Positions 35,040 to 44,606 are shown, counted from the stretch's first letter. The stretch: DNA of 64,000 nt from Kiloniella laminariae (GCF_027214005.1 NZ_JAPWGY010000002.1:707860-771859); one strand, 5' to 3'. A program made the numbers and translations. The notes: generated from the letters alone by a model not told the origin.

Positions 35040-36569
35040 TTACGAGTCAAGTTTGACAGCGACCCACTGATATTCACCCTGACGGAAAACCAGAAGCGTC
35101 ACCACCCGGAACCCCGCTTCTTTAGCCCGCGTAACAAGTGAAGCAACCTGATCCGGTTTGCTTACCTCTTCCTGATCGACCTCGACAATGACATCTCCGG
35201 GGCGCAGGTTTTTCTCGTCTGCACTGCTGTTCTTTACAACATCAGTGATAACAACACCCTTGGTAATATCGCCTATCTGGAAACGTTCACGAACATCATC
35301 GTTCAGAGCTCCCAGAAACAGCCCCAGGTCTTCGACCTTGTCTGACTTGGGTGTTTCTTCAACCTGATCAGCCGGAGCAACAGCAGCAACCACATCGTCA
35401 CTCAGTTTACCGAGGTCCACCTGCAGGGTTTTCCGCTCTCCTTTACGCCAGACGACAACATCGACTTCACGGCCAATTGGCGTCTCAGCGACCATACGTG
35501 GCAGTTTGCGCATTTCGGGGACTTTTCGACCATTGAATTCGAGAATAACATCCCCCTGAAGGATACCGGCTTTTTCAGCTGGACCATCTTTGGCAACAGA
35601 AGCAACCAGGGCTCCCGAGGCTTCATCAAGACGCAGCCCTTCCGCCAGCTCTTCCGTTACAGTCTGGATGTGAACGCCCAACCAACCCCGTTTAACTTCA
35701 CCGTTTTCACGCAATTGCTGGATCACATGTTCTGCCATGGCAGAAGGGATCGCAAAGCCGATACCGATTGACCCCCCGGAAGGTGAGTAGATCGCGGTGT
35801 TCACTCCGATAACCTTACCATCCATATTAAAGAGGGGGCCACCTGAGTTCCCGCGATTGATCGCGGCATCTGTCTGGATGAAATCATCATAGGGGCCGGA
35901 ATTGATATCCCGAGCGCGGGCAGAAATAATACCCGCTGAGACAGAGCCCCCCAAACCAAAGGGGTTTCCGATTGCAACAACCCAGTCACCAATTCGCGAT
36001 TTATCAGAATCACCCCATTTGGTTGCGGGCAGTTCCAGCTCTGTATCAACTTTCAAAAGTGCCAGATCGGTTTTTTCGTCACTTCCGACAATCTTGGCAT
36101 CCAGTACAGCCCCGTCATGCATACGCACGGTAACCGCATCGGCACCTTCAATCACATGATGGTTCGTAACAATATATCCGCTCGCGTCTATAATGAAGCC
36201 GGAGCCCTGGGCACCACCGGGTCGGGGCTGTTGTGGCTGGCCACCACCACGACGCTCAAGAAAATCCCGGAAAAATTCTTCAAAATTCTCGCCCTGGGGA
36301 ATTTGACCTCCCCCATCAGCGCGCTCATCCGGCACGACATTCTGGGTCGTCACGACATTGACAACCGAAGGCAACAGCTCTTCTGCAAGATCAGCGAAAC
36401 TTTCCGGCGCAGAACGAGCCTGTACAGCGAATGATAGACACACAACCCCAAGCGCCACGGCCGATCCGACCAGCCACTGGGCCAAAGTTTGATACGAAGA
36501 TTCTTCGGCCAGTACAGCACGGGAATGCCCCTGCGCCTGACGATTCCCTCGTCCCTCTCTTGTATTCAT
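35040..36569 (-). CDS. DegP/HtrA-type periplasmic serine protease (Do family)
   Basis: A 509-residue HtrA protease and chaperone of the periplasm. The N-terminus is basic and Gln-rich, followed by a signal-anchor helix (WLVGSAVALGVVCLSFAV, about residues 31-48). The trypsin-like domain has the catalytic His in YIVTNHHVIEGA, Asp in DEKTDLALLKV and Ser in INRGNSGGPLFNMDG. Two PDZ domains follow (about residues 285-370 and 410-500). A Gln/Pro/Gly-rich loop (GGGQPQQPRPGG) replaces part of the N-terminal Q-linker. I start at ATG 36569 with GGAGAGA upstream. The order hflK-hflC-DUF2065-degP is common in proteobacteria. No degP/degQ symbol is asserted. Confidence 0.94.
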   Translation of the reverse strand: MNTREGRGNRQAQGHSRAVLAEESSYQTLAQWLVGSAVALGVVCLSFAVQARSAPESFADLAEELLPSVVNVVTTQNVVPDERADGGGQIPQGENFEEFFRDFLERRGGGQPQQPRPGGAQGSGFIIDASGYIVTNHHVIEGADAVTVRMHDGAVLDAKIVGSDEKTDLALLKVDTELELPATKWGDSDKSRIGDWVVAIGNPFGLGGSVSAGIISARARDINSGPYDDFIQTDAAINRGNSGGPLFNMDGKVIGVNTAIYSPSGGSIGIGFAIPSAMAEHVIQQLRENGEVKRGWLGVHIQTVTEELAEGLRLDEASGALVASVAKDGPAEKAGILQGDVILEFNGRKVPEMRKLPRMVAETPIGREVDVVVWRKGERKTLQVDLGKLSDDVVAAVAPADQVEETPKSDKVEDLGLFLGALNDDVRERFQIGDITKGVVITDVVKNSSADEKNLRPGDVIVEVDQEEVSKPDQVASLVTRAKEAGFRVVTLLVFRQGEYQWVAVKLDS

Positions 36570-36719
36570 TTGTGTTCTCTCCGATGTTCTTCTCGCCTGA
36601 AAGCGATCAACAGTAAATCTGGGCACGATCTTAAAAAGATCAAGTAAGCCGCACAGTCTGAAGGCTGCGCGATGAAAGGGGCGTAATTGTGACCTCCCGG
36701 TGACAATCCACAGGAAGAA

Positions 36720-36908
36720 TCAGATGGTTTTAAGAAGCCAAACCAGCATGACACCAATAGCAGCGCAGACCAATCCTCCCTTGCGAAGGTTTTCAGGAGG
36801 CATCTCGTCCAGTAACGACAGTATCTGCCTTACCCGATGAGGGAAAAGTGCAAGAAAAATCCCCTCGATCACAAAAACAAGCGCTAGAGCAATCAAAAAA
36901 TCAATCAT
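36720..36908 (-). CDS. DUF2065 family small membrane protein
   Basis: A 62-residue protein with two transmembrane helices (FLIALALVFVIEGIFLALFP and GLVCAAIGVMLVWLLKTI) separated by RQILSLLDEMPPENLRKGG. The PEGIF...MP..LR.GGL pattern marks the DUF2065 family, whose genes usually sit between hflC and a degP- or purA-type gene, as here. Its role is unknown. I start at ATG 36908 (MIDFLIAL), since family members begin there; an upstream start at 36950 would add a 14-residue leader. Confidence 0.88.
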   Translation of the reverse strand: MIDFLIALALVFVIEGIFLALFPHRVRQILSLLDEMPPENLRKGGLVCAAIGVMLVWLLKTI

Positions 36909-36974
36909 ATATACCCTGTACATCAGATAACCCGGAACCGGATTATTCATATTTTCATCCGGGATAGCATAAAA

Positions 36975-37010
36975 GAAAGCGGCGATGCCAGTAAAGACAT
37001 CGCCGCTTTC
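36975..37010 (-). terminator. Rho-independent terminator after hflC
   Basis: GAAAGCGGCGATG (36975-36987) and CATCGCCGCTTTC (36998-37010) form a perfect 13-bp stem with a ten-base loop. TTTTA follows on the minus strand. It separates hflK-hflC from DUF2065, so DUF2065 and the protease need a promoter of their own or readthrough. Confidence 0.87.
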
Positions 37011-37048
37011 AGCACTTGAGAGTATTCCAGAAACAATCCGTAAAGAAT

Positions 37049-37912
37049 TTAGTCCGGGGTAACACCGTCAAAAAATTCAAAGAAATCGCTATCCGGTGAC
37101 AGAACCATATAAGTTCCCTTGTTCAGGGAAGCTTCATAAGCCTGCATGGAACGATAAAATTTGAAGAAATCAGGATCCTGACCATAAGCATCATTGAGAA
37201 TTTTGGTCAGCGCCGCATCCCCTTGACCACGAAGAATCTCTGATTCTTTCTTGGCTTCGGCAGTAATAACTGTGGCTTCACGATCCGCTGTTGATTTGAT
37301 CCGCTGTGCCTGTTCAAAACCTTGGGCACGGAATTCAGCAGCTTCTCTTTCACGCTCGGTTTTCATTCGGTTGAAAACCGCCTGGCTGGTCTGGTTTGGC
37401 AGATCCGCACGACGGATCCGAATATCCAGAACATCAATGCCAAAGCGTTTTGCCTGGGTGTTCACATGTCGCAGTACGTTCTGCATGAAAACATTTCGCT
37501 CTTCAGAAAGAACCGTGCTCAGGGTCGCTTTCCCCAGTTCGCCACGCAAACCAGCATTGATGATTGTCCCCAGACGTGCACGGGCACCTTCTTCAGATCG
37601 CACTGTCGTGAAAAACGCCAAAGGATCCGCAATACGGTAACGGGCAAAAGTATCAACCAGCAACGGCTTCTGATCCGAGAGGATCATTCGCTCCACCGGA
37701 GGATCGAGATTCAAAACACGTTTTTCGTATTTCTGCACATCTTGCCAGGGCGTTTTGAAATAGAGCCCTGGATCCTGGATGGTTTTCTGCGGGTTACCAA
37801 ACTCGAGAACCATGGCCTGCTCATGAGGATAGATGGTAAAGAGGCTCATGCTTGAGACAAAAGCGCCTAATAATAGCGCAGCGCCAATACCGAGAGTAAT
37901 CTTGTTATTCAT
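37049..37912 (-). CDS. hflC: HflC, membrane regulator of FtsH
   Basis: HflC forms a large SPFH-domain complex with HflK that surrounds and restrains the FtsH protease. The 287-residue protein has an N-terminal anchor helix (ITLGIGAALLLGAFVSSMSLFTIY, residues 5-28), the SPFH/band 7 domain (LVDTFARYRIADPLAFFTTV) and a helical C-terminal part with EREREAAEFRAQGFEQAQRIKSTADREATVITAEAKKESEILRGQGDAALTKI. It starts 18 nt after the hflK stop. Order and length are typical. Confidence 0.96.
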   Translation of the reverse strand: MNNKITLGIGAALLLGAFVSSMSLFTIYPHEQAMVLEFGNPQKTIQDPGLYFKTPWQDVQKYEKRVLNLDPPVERMILSDQKPLLVDTFARYRIADPLAFFTTVRSEEGARARLGTIINAGLRGELGKATLSTVLSEERNVFMQNVLRHVNTQAKRFGIDVLDIRIRRADLPNQTSQAVFNRMKTEREREAAEFRAQGFEQAQRIKSTADREATVITAEAKKESEILRGQGDAALTKILNDAYGQDPDFFKFYRSMQAYEASLNKGTYMVLSPDSDFFEFFDGVTPD

Positions 37913-37930
37913 ATTCCTGTTCTCCCGCGC

Positions 37931-39004
37931 TTACTGGCTGTTCTTACGAAGTTCATTGAGCGGCAGGTAGGGAAGAACATTGTTTTCCCCCGTACCCAGG
38001 ATAACTTTGTCTGTATTCTGGAACACCTTCTGCATGGTCTCCAGGTACATCCGCCGTTTGGTCACTTCAGGATTCTGCTTATATTCCTTATAAACAGACA
38101 GGAAACGATCTGCTTCACCCGTCGCTTCATTCAGTAGACGCTCTTTATAAGCTTCTGCTTCCTGAATTTGCTTCTGAGCTTCACCACGCGCACGCGGCAA
38201 GATATCATTTCGATAACGGTCCGCTTCGTTACGGGCCCGGTCACGGTCCTGCAAAGAACGCTGAACATCATCAAACGCATCAATGACGGCCTCGGGCGGC
38301 TGAACGTTCTGCAACTGGACTTCGGTAATAAGAATACCCGCTTCATACTGGTCAAGAATCGACTGCAGAAGTACCTGGGTCTTGGTCTGGATCGAATCAC
38401 GTGCTTCGGTCAGGGCCGGCTGGATGTCCGTCTGGCCAATAATCTCACGCAACGCAGATTCTGCAGCAATTTTTACAGTCGCTTCCTGATCCCTGATATT
38501 GAAAAGAAACTTGCCTGGCTCAGCAATTTTCCACTGCAGTGTCAGGTCAATATCAATGATATTCTGATCCCCGGTCAGCATCAGGCTTTCTTCAGGGACA
38601 TCCCGCTTGGTCAAACGACCACCAGTGTTGGAAGAGGAGAAACCGATGTTGATCTGATGAATGGTCGTAACCTCAGGAGTCATGACCGTTTCAATCGGAT
38701 AGGGTAGATGCCAATTCAGGCCAGCTTCCGTTGTGTTGGTCCACTGACCAAAACGCAGGACAATCCCCTGTTCGTTTGGCTGAACCCGATAAAAACCGGA
38801 GCCAAGCCAGAAAAGCAAGACAACGGCCAGAATAAAGATAAATCCTTTACCACTGAAGTTGCCACCACCCGGGATCATTTCTTTCATCCGATCCTGGCTT
38901 TTGCGTATCATGTCTTCAATATCCGGTGGACGATGTCCACCACCGCCGCCACTACCGCTGCCCCATGGGCCACCGCCGCCAGAACCTTTATTTTCCCAAG
39001 GCAT
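37931..39004 (-). CDS. hflK: HflK, membrane regulator of FtsH
   Basis: HflK is the partner of HflC. The 357-residue protein starts with a Gly-rich segment (MPWENKGSGGGGPWGSG and more) typical of HflK. Next come a transmembrane helix (GKGFIFILAVVLLFWLGSGFYRV, about residues 52-74), an SPFH domain with QWKIAEPGKFLFNIRDQEATVKIAAESALREIIGQT, and a helical C-terminal part rich in Arg/Glu (RDRARNEADRYRNDILPRARGEAQKQIQEAEAYKERLLNEATGEADRFLSV). It diverges from mrp across about 240 bp that holds both promoters. Confidence 0.96.
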   Translation of the reverse strand: MPWENKGSGGGGPWGSGSGGGGGHRPPDIEDMIRKSQDRMKEMIPGGGNFSGKGFIFILAVVLLFWLGSGFYRVQPNEQGIVLRFGQWTNTTEAGLNWHLPYPIETVMTPEVTTIHQINIGFSSSNTGGRLTKRDVPEESLMLTGDQNIIDIDLTLQWKIAEPGKFLFNIRDQEATVKIAAESALREIIGQTDIQPALTEARDSIQTKTQVLLQSILDQYEAGILITEVQLQNVQPPEAVIDAFDDVQRSLQDRDRARNEADRYRNDILPRARGEAQKQIQEAEAYKERLLNEATGEADRFLSVYKEYKQNPEVTKRRMYLETMQKVFQNTDKVILGTGENNVLPYLPLNELRKNSQ

Positions 39005-39248
39005 CTATTTTCCCTGTGTTAAACAATTTAAGAGTACAACCGAAATTTGCCTGAATCTGTCACTAAAAGCACCTGCTTTTCAAGCGCTCATTCGCAGAAA
39101 AACCTATAAACCCGCTCTGCTGTGCGTCAATTTCACCTTATCTTTGTCATGGACCCTACCATATAAAGTGGGCATAACACTTTATAACCAGTCAGGAACA
39201 AAACTAACAGTACCTGCACATATTGTCCAAGTTATGGGGAATTCAAGG

Positions 39249-40358
39249 ATGAGTCGCGTTACGGAGCAAGAAATTCTCTCGGTTTTAGGCACAATTATCG
39301 AGCCAGAAAGCAAAAAAGACATCGTTACACTCGGCATGATTTCGGGTCTGGTAATCAAGGAAGGCAATGTCGGTTTTTCCATTGAAATCGATCCTGCCCG
39401 TGCCGCTGACATGGAAATCCTCCGTAAAGCAGCTGAAAAAGCGGTTCACGCCCTGTCTGGTGTACTTTCAGTCAGCGCAATTTTGACGGCCCACAACCAG
39501 GCTGCCCAAAACAAACCCGCAGAAGCCCCCGCAAAACCCAAAGCAGCACCGGGTGCAAAACTCCAGATTGATGGTATCAAGCACATCATTGCCATCGCCA
39601 GTGGCAAAGGAGGGGTTGGCAAATCGACAACCGCAATAAACCTTGCATTATCCCTGGCGAAAAAAGGCCTCAAGATCGGCCTGATGGATGCTGATATTTA
39701 TGGTCCGTCCCAACCCCGTATGATGGGCATTACCGGGCGACCTTCCTCTCCGGACGGGAAGACATTGCTGCCGATGGAACGCCACGGCATCAAATGCATG
39801 TCTGTTGGCTTTCTCGTCGCGGAAGACACCCCGATGATCTGGCGCGGCCCCATGGTACAAAGTGCTTTGACACAAATGTTGCGGGATGTTGTCTGGGGAG
39901 ACCTTGATCTGCTCGTTGTAGACATGCCCCCCGGCACTGGTGACGCACAGCTGACGATGGCCCAACAGGTACCTCTGGATGGTGCGGTGATCGTCTCTAC
40001 TCCACAGGACATTGCCCTGCTGGATGCTCGCAAGGGGCTCAACATGTTCCGAAAAGTCGATGTCCCGGTGTTGGGCATCATTGAGAACATGAGTGTCTAC
40101 ATCTGCCCCAACTGCGGTCATGAGGCCCATATCTTTGGTCACCAGGGAGCCCGCAAGGAAGCCGAGAAACTTGGCTGCCCCTTCCTTGGTGAAATGCCTC
40201 TGCACCTCGAGATCAGAACAACAAGTGATGAGGGTGAACCAGTCGTCGTTTCTGCACCGGAGAGCGATCACAGCAAACGTTATGCAGCGATCGCAGATGC
40301 TGTATGGCAGGAATTAAAAAGTGCGGGCCGGAAATCACCTTCGATCTCGATGGAATAA
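39249..40358 (+). CDS. apbC: Mrp/ApbC family Fe-S cluster carrier ATPase
   Basis: Mrp/NBP35-type P-loop ATPase that binds and transfers [4Fe-4S] clusters. The 369-residue protein has an N-terminal MIP18/DUF59 domain (residues 1-80), an Ala/Pro linker, the deviant Walker A loop IASGKGGVGKSTTAINLAL, WRGPMVQSALTQMLRDVVWGDLDLLVVDMPPGTGDAQLT, and the cluster-binding CPNCGH (CxxC) near the C-terminus. I take the ATG at 39249 (MSRVTEQE). The longer open frame from 38859 overlaps hflK on the other strand and is not conserved. A strong terminator follows. Confidence 0.95.
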   Translation: MSRVTEQEILSVLGTIIEPESKKDIVTLGMISGLVIKEGNVGFSIEIDPARAADMEILRKAAEKAVHALSGVLSVSAILTAHNQAAQNKPAEAPAKPKAAPGAKLQIDGIKHIIAIASGKGGVGKSTTAINLALSLAKKGLKIGLMDADIYGPSQPRMMGITGRPSSPDGKTLLPMERHGIKCMSVGFLVAEDTPMIWRGPMVQSALTQMLRDVVWGDLDLLVVDMPPGTGDAQLTMAQQVPLDGAVIVSTPQDIALLDARKGLNMFRKVDVPVLGIIENMSVYICPNCGHEAHIFGHQGARKEAEKLGCPFLGEMPLHLEIRTTSDEGEPVVVSAPESDHSKRYAAIADAVWQELKSAGRKSPSISME

Positions 40359-40400
40359 AGTCACTGCAGGGCTGATCAAGACATCAGTCTCATAGATAGC

Positions 40401-40453
40401 GGGCCGACAGAAGATAACGGATGCAACGAGACTTCCTGATCTTCTGTCGGCCC
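40401..40453 (+). terminator. Long-stem terminator after mrp
   Basis: GGGCCGACAGAAGAT (40401-40415) and ATCTTCTGTCGGCCC (40439-40453) are perfectly complementary over 15 bp with a 23-base loop; TTTCC follows. It marks the end of the mrp transcript and lies 43 nt past the stop. Confidence 0.75.
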
Positions 40454-40567
40454 TTTCCGTCATAGAGCCCGCTGGAGCAAAGCCCCCCTTTACATGAAGG
40501 ATGATTAGGGAAAAGCCTGTTTTCGAGATAACCTTGGATCTGACAAACTCGAGAGACAGAAGCTGCT

Positions 40568-41413
40568 ATGGTTACCCCTTCTTTATCCTCACTGTTTTCA
40601 TTGCTCTTTCTGGGAAAGCTTTTAGTCGGCATCCAGACCGTTGCTGCACTGGAACAATCTCCAGCTCCCTCCCCGTCATTCCCGGGCAAACAGGACAACC
40701 CGGTGATCGCTGTTGATCTCGAACTGGTATTGGCCGTAGATGTATCCCACAGTGTTGATGATTACGAGGCAAGTCTGCAGCGGCAAGGATATATTGATGC
40801 CCTGCGCGACCCCGCAGTGATAGAGGCCATCACGTCAGGTCCACAAGGCCGTGTTGCCATAACCTATATCGAATGGGCAGGCAGTCGATATCAACACCCG
40901 GTTATTGGCTGGTCTTTACTTGATAGTCGCGAAAGTGCCTGGGCATTTGCTCAAGCCCTGGAAAGTCAACCGATTACCTCGGCGCCCTCGACCTCAATCA
41001 GCAGCATCATCGATGTCGCAATTATTTCACTTTTTGGAAATGCTTATCAAGGTGATCGGCTGGTCATAGATATATCCGGAGATGGGCCAAACAGTGATGG
41101 GCGACATGTGCGCGAAGCCCGCGATGATGCCATCGCCCTGGGCATTACCATCAATGGACTGCCTGTTCTGTCGTCCCGACCCAATCCAAACGGACTTGGC
41201 CCACCTTCTGCCTGGCTAGATGCCTATTACATCAAAAATGTCATCGGTGGAACAAATGCCTTTTTGATGGAGGTCATCGAATTCGAAAATTTTGGCCCCG
41301 CACTGAAAGAGAAGCTGAAGCGGGAAATCAGCGGGTCGACCGAGATCTCTCTTTCTTCTGGCTCGTCTCTTCCTGCTCACTTCTCCCGTCATAGCCCGCA
41401 AAAGCCCCCGTAA
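40568..41413 (+). CDS. DUF1194 family exported von Willebrand factor A-like protein
   Basis: The 281-residue protein has a signal peptide (SLLFLGKLLVGIQTVAALEQ, cleavage about residue 28). It has a VWA-like domain: LVLAVDVSHSVDDYE carries the DxSxS metal-binding motif, and DRLVIDISGDGPNSDGRHVREARDDAIALGITINGLPVL follows. GRVAITYIEWAG is another DUF1194 block. The family occurs in alphaproteobacteria; its function is unknown, and the protein is probably periplasmic. The C-terminal tail (Ser/Gly-rich, about 260-281) looks disordered. The ATG at 40568 is preceded by AGAAGCT and seems to be the start. Confidence 0.85.
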   Translation: MVTPSLSSLFSLLFLGKLLVGIQTVAALEQSPAPSPSFPGKQDNPVIAVDLELVLAVDVSHSVDDYEASLQRQGYIDALRDPAVIEAITSGPQGRVAITYIEWAGSRYQHPVIGWSLLDSRESAWAFAQALESQPITSAPSTSISSIIDVAIISLFGNAYQGDRLVIDISGDGPNSDGRHVREARDDAIALGITINGLPVLSSRPNPNGLGPPSAWLDAYYIKNVIGGTNAFLMEVIEFENFGPALKEKLKREISGSTEISLSSGSSLPAHFSRHSPQKPP

Positions 41414-41454
41414 GGGGGGTCAACCACGGGTTCAACGCCTCATCCAGAGACCCA

Positions 41455-41973
41455 TTACCGCCCCGCATCCGTTTTACGGTCCAATATTACAAAAGCATGC
41501 CCCGGAACGTCCGCTTCGGCAGGGCGACTTTCGCGAAAGTGTTCGACCCAATCCTGTGGGTCTGTTGCCGGAAAAAAGGTATCCGCCTCAGGAGAAAGAT
41601 CTATTTCGGTAATATAAAGGCGGTCAACTTGATTGATGGCCTGTTTATAGATCTGGGCTCCGCCAATAATCATGATCTCGTCACCACCGAGAAATTCAGC
41701 CTCCTCTTCGCCACGTTTAAGCGCTTCTTCCAGGCTGGAACAAACAGTAACGCCTTCGGCTGAAAAGGAATTATCGCGAGTAACGACAATATTTGGTCGT
41801 CCTGGCAAGGGGCGCCCAATCGACTGAAAGGTTTTTCGCCCCATAATGACTGGCTTTCCCAAAGTCTGGGCTTTAAAAAATCTCAGGTCCTCAGGGATAT
41901 GCCAGGGCATGGCATTATCTTTGCCGATGGCCAGGTTTTTGCCGTGCGCGACAATCAGAGAAATTATTGTCAT
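41455..41973 (-). CDS. folA: Dihydrofolate reductase
   Basis: DHFR reduces dihydrofolate to tetrahydrofolate with NADPH and is needed to recycle folate used by thymidylate synthase (thyA is at 52 kb). The 172-residue protein has the N-terminal ISLIVAHGKNLAIGKDNAMPWHIPEDLRFFKAQTLGKPVIMGRKTFQSIGRPLPGR. This contains the W-x-x-P-x-D/E substrate site (PWHIPEDLRFF) and the NADPH-binding MGRKTFQSIG. IIGGAQIYKQAI and YITEIDL follow. Length is normal; it stands alone. Confidence 0.96.
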   Translation of the reverse strand: MTIISLIVAHGKNLAIGKDNAMPWHIPEDLRFFKAQTLGKPVIMGRKTFQSIGRPLPGRPNIVVTRDNSFSAEGVTVCSSLEEALKRGEEEAEFLGGDEIMIIGGAQIYKQAINQVDRLYITEIDLSPEADTFFPATDPQDWVEHFRESRPAEADVPGHAFVILDRKTDAGR

Positions 41974-42152
41974 TGGTTTCCTAACAGACTATGAGACAAA
42001 TTAACAAAAACAGACGATCCAGGCAGAAGCCTATCCATAAAGCAGCAAAGCCGCTGGTCAAGCGGGATCAAAATACCCTAAGATGCGGACCAGTCAGGAC
42101 ATAGTGATTGCATCATAAAAAGCCAAACATAAAAACGGAAGTCTAAAACCGA

Positions 42153-42839
42153 ATGGCCGAAACATCTACCAAATCAAGTGGCTTCAAACGCCAGACCATT
42201 ACAGAAGCTGTTGCAGAGGCCCTGCGGGAAGAGATCCTTACCGGGCAACAAAAAGAAGGCGTACAGCTCCGGCAGGATGCAATTGCCTCGCGCTTCAATG
42301 TCAGCAGAATTCCCGTTCGCGAAGCCCTGCGCCAGCTGGAAGCAGAAGGACTGGTGACCTTTTATCCTCATAAAGGGGCTGTCGTCTCTATCCTTTCCCG
42401 GACAGAAATCTGTGAACTTTTTGACATCAGAAGGCTGCTTGAGAGTGATCTGCTTAAACGCGCTATTCCGCAGATGACGCAGGAAGTCCTTGATGAGGCC
42501 GAGAATATTCTCAAGCGTTATGATATCGCCCTGGAAAATGGGGAGGTCGCCCTCTGGGGAGAGCTTAACGCACGTTTTCACCACATCCTGTATGTCGCAG
42601 CAGATCGCCCCAAAACCCTGGCGATTGTCCAGAACCTGCACAACAACATAGATCGCTATCTGCGCATCCAGCTCAGCAATGCCGGTGCCCGCTCAAAAGC
42701 CAGAGACGACCACTGGAAGATCTATAATTATTGCAAAAAAGGTCAAATAGAAGAAGCAACCAGTCTTCTGGATCAGCATATCCAAAATGGCTGTGAGAAC
42801 CTCATTACTTTTCTAGATTCCCAAGTTCCCTCAGAATAA
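42153..42839 (+). CDS. GntR-family regulator (FCD/FadR subfamily)
   Basis: A 228-residue transcription factor. The winged helix-turn-helix domain is at residues about 10-80 (ITEAVAEALREEILTGQQKEGVQLRQDAIASRFNVSRIPVREALRQLEAEGLVTFYPHKGAVV). The C-terminal FCD ligand-binding domain is at about 95-220, with helices containing LFDIRRLLESDLL, LNARFHHILYVAADRPKTLAIV and DDHWKIYNYCKKGQIEEATSLLDQHI. It is upstream of, and in the same direction as, the hydroxyproline genes, and a palindromic operator lies between. FCD regulators of this kind commonly sense the pathway substrate and repress. Confidence 0.92.
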   Translation: MAETSTKSSGFKRQTITEAVAEALREEILTGQQKEGVQLRQDAIASRFNVSRIPVREALRQLEAEGLVTFYPHKGAVVSILSRTEICELFDIRRLLESDLLKRAIPQMTQEVLDEAENILKRYDIALENGEVALWGELNARFHHILYVAADRPKTLAIVQNLHNNIDRYLRIQLSNAGARSKARDDHWKIYNYCKKGQIEEATSLLDQHIQNGCENLITFLDSQVPSE

Positions 42840-43175
42840 ACCCTCTTTTCTATCGTTTTCCAGCGAATCTTGAACTCATCCCTTGGTTTGGGGTGTTCAT
42901 TTGCAGAAAATCTCATTTGTTGAATATTTTTGTATACAATATCCAATCAAAGATTATACTGTCGCCTCAAACAACCAATGTTCTTCAGGTCGCTGTAAAA
43001 TCAGGAAGACTCCGCCAGATACTACCGCGAAACACTCGACTGTTTCGCGGTCTGTTTGACCACCCTTTCCGCTCCATTCAACAGCCCTGATGAACCTGTA
43101 CCGCTCGCGCCCGAAGCAAAACAGGCGCTGATTCATTTGCATTACCCGGCGCTGACCGCCGACGGGAGACTGACT
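42840..43175 (+). promoter_or_regulatory. Regulatory gap between the GntR gene and the aldehyde dehydrogenase
   Basis: About 336 bp with the palindrome at 42930-42939. An open frame from 43056 continues in frame into the dehydrogenase, but its extra residues (SPDEPVPLAPEAKQALIHL...) are not dehydrogenase-like, so I treat it as untranslated. Confidence 0.6.
42930..42939. promoter_or_regulatory. Candidate FCD-GntR operator (perfect palindrome)
   Basis: TTGTATACAA is a perfect 10-bp palindrome. Its form (TTGTxxACAA) is typical of operators bound by FCD-type GntR regulators. It is 91 nt downstream of the regulator gene and 237 nt before the dehydrogenase start. An imperfect copy (GACTATACAA) lies at about 50833-50842, upstream of the TRAP-TAXI genes. 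Confidence 0.6.
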
Positions 43176-44606
43176 TTGAAAAAGAACTACATCGACGGCC
43201 AATATATCGAAGGCGCTGCAGCGCGCGAAAACATTAATCCCTCCGATATTTCTGAAATTGTGGGAATCTATAGCCAGGCCGATACGGCCCAGACCAGAGC
43301 AGCTATTGATGTTGCTCACTCAGCCGCAGAAGGTTGGGCTAAATCGACACCTCAACAGCGTTTTGATGTTCTCGATGCCATTGGAAACGAACTTTTGGCG
43401 CGCAAAGCCGAACTGGGAGAACTGCTCTCACGCGAAGAAGGCAAAACTTTGCCGGAAGGGATCGGCGAAACGGCCCGAGCTGGACAGATATTCAAATTTT
43501 TTGCGGGTGAAGCCCTGCGGTTGAAAGGCGACAAGCTCGCATCCGTACGACCGGGTGTCGATGTCGAAGTTGTCCGGGAATCTCTGGGCGTTATTGGTAT
43601 TATTACACCCTGGAATTTTCCTATTGCCATCCCAGCCTGGAAAATTGCTCCTGCTCTTTGTTACGGCAACGCCGTTGTTTTCAAACCTGCTGACCTGGTA
43701 CCCGGTTGCGGCTGGGCCCTTGCCGATATCATCGCCCGGTCAGGCCTGCCCAAAGGCGTGTTCAACCTGGTGATGGGACGTGGTTCTGTCGTTGGAGAGG
43801 AAATTCTGACCAACCGCAAAGTCAAAGGCGTTACCTTTACCGGGTCTGTCGCAACTGGCCAGCATGTCGCAGCAACCTGCGCCGGACGAATGGCCAAGTT
43901 TCAGCTTGAAATGGGTGGAAAAAATCCGCTTGTTGTTCTGGATGATGCCGATCTTGATAGTGCTGTTGAAACCGCCGTACAGGGAGCCTTCTTTTCAACA
44001 GGACAACGCTGTACCGCCTCATCCCGGCTCATCATTACCGAGGGTATTCACGATCGTTTTGTTGCCGGGGTAATCAAGCGCCTTGAAGGGTTGAAAGTCG
44101 ACAACGCATTGAGTGATGGCGTACATATCGGGCCTGTCGTAGATGACAGCCAACTGGCCCAAGACCTCGAATATATCCGTGTTGGCCAAGCTGAAGGTGC
44201 AAAACTCGCATTTGGCGGACAATTACTGGAACGCGCGACCAAAGGTTTTTATCTTTCACCGGCACTCTTTACCGAAACCAGCAACAACATGCGCATCAAC
44301 CGCGAAGAGATCTTCGGGCCAGTCGCCAGTGTGATCAGAGTCAAAAACTACGAGGAAGCCCTCGCTGTTGCAAACGATACAGAATTTGGTCTCTCGTCCG
44401 GGATCTGCACCACGTCACTCAAGTACGCGACCGATTTCAAACGCAATGCAAAAGCCGGTATGGCGATGGTCAATTTGCCAACAGCCGGAGTGGATTATCA
44501 TGTCCCCTTTGGAGGAACAAAGGGCTCCAGCTTTGGCAGCCGGGAACAGGGCAGCTACGCAGCCGAGTTCTTTACCACAGTAAAAACATCCTACACACTT
44601 GCCTAG
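43176..44606 (+). CDS. Aldehyde dehydrogenase, probably 2-oxoglutarate semialdehyde dehydrogenase
   Basis: A 476-residue NAD(P)-dependent ALDH. Catalytic Cys is in [15 protein letters not shown], general-base Glu in [19 protein letters not shown], and [45 protein letters not shown] is the cofactor site. The Val-Asp-Tyr-His ending ([34 protein letters not shown]) is found in 2,5-dioxovalerate (alpha-ketoglutarate semialdehyde) dehydrogenases. That would make it the last step of hydroxyproline degradation, forming 2-oxoglutarate. I start at a TTG at 43176 with GGGAG seven nt upstream, where family homology begins ([13 protein letters not shown]). Substrate assignment relies on neighbours. Confidence 0.85.
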   Translation: MKKNYIDGQYIEGAAARENINPSDISEIVGIYSQADTAQTRAAIDVAHSAAEGWAKSTPQQRFDVLDAIGNELLARKAELGELLSREEGKTLPEGIGETARAGQIFKFFAGEALRLKGDKLASVRPGVDVEVVRESLGVIGIITPWNFPIAIPAWKIAPALCYGNAVVFKPADLVPGCGWALADIIARSGLPKGVFNLVMGRGSVVGEEILTNRKVKGVTFTGSVATGQHVAATCAGRMAKFQLEMGGKNPLVVLDDADLDSAVETAVQGAFFSTGQRCTASSRLIITEGIHDRFVAGVIKRLEGLKVDNALSDGVHIGPVVDDSQLAQDLEYIRVGQAEGAKLAFGGQLLERATKGFYLSPALFTETSNNMRINREEIFGPVASVIRVKNYEEALAVANDTEFGLSSGICTTSLKYATDFKRNAKAGMAMVNLPTAGVDYHVPFGGTKGSSFGSREQGSYAAEFFTTVKTSYTLA

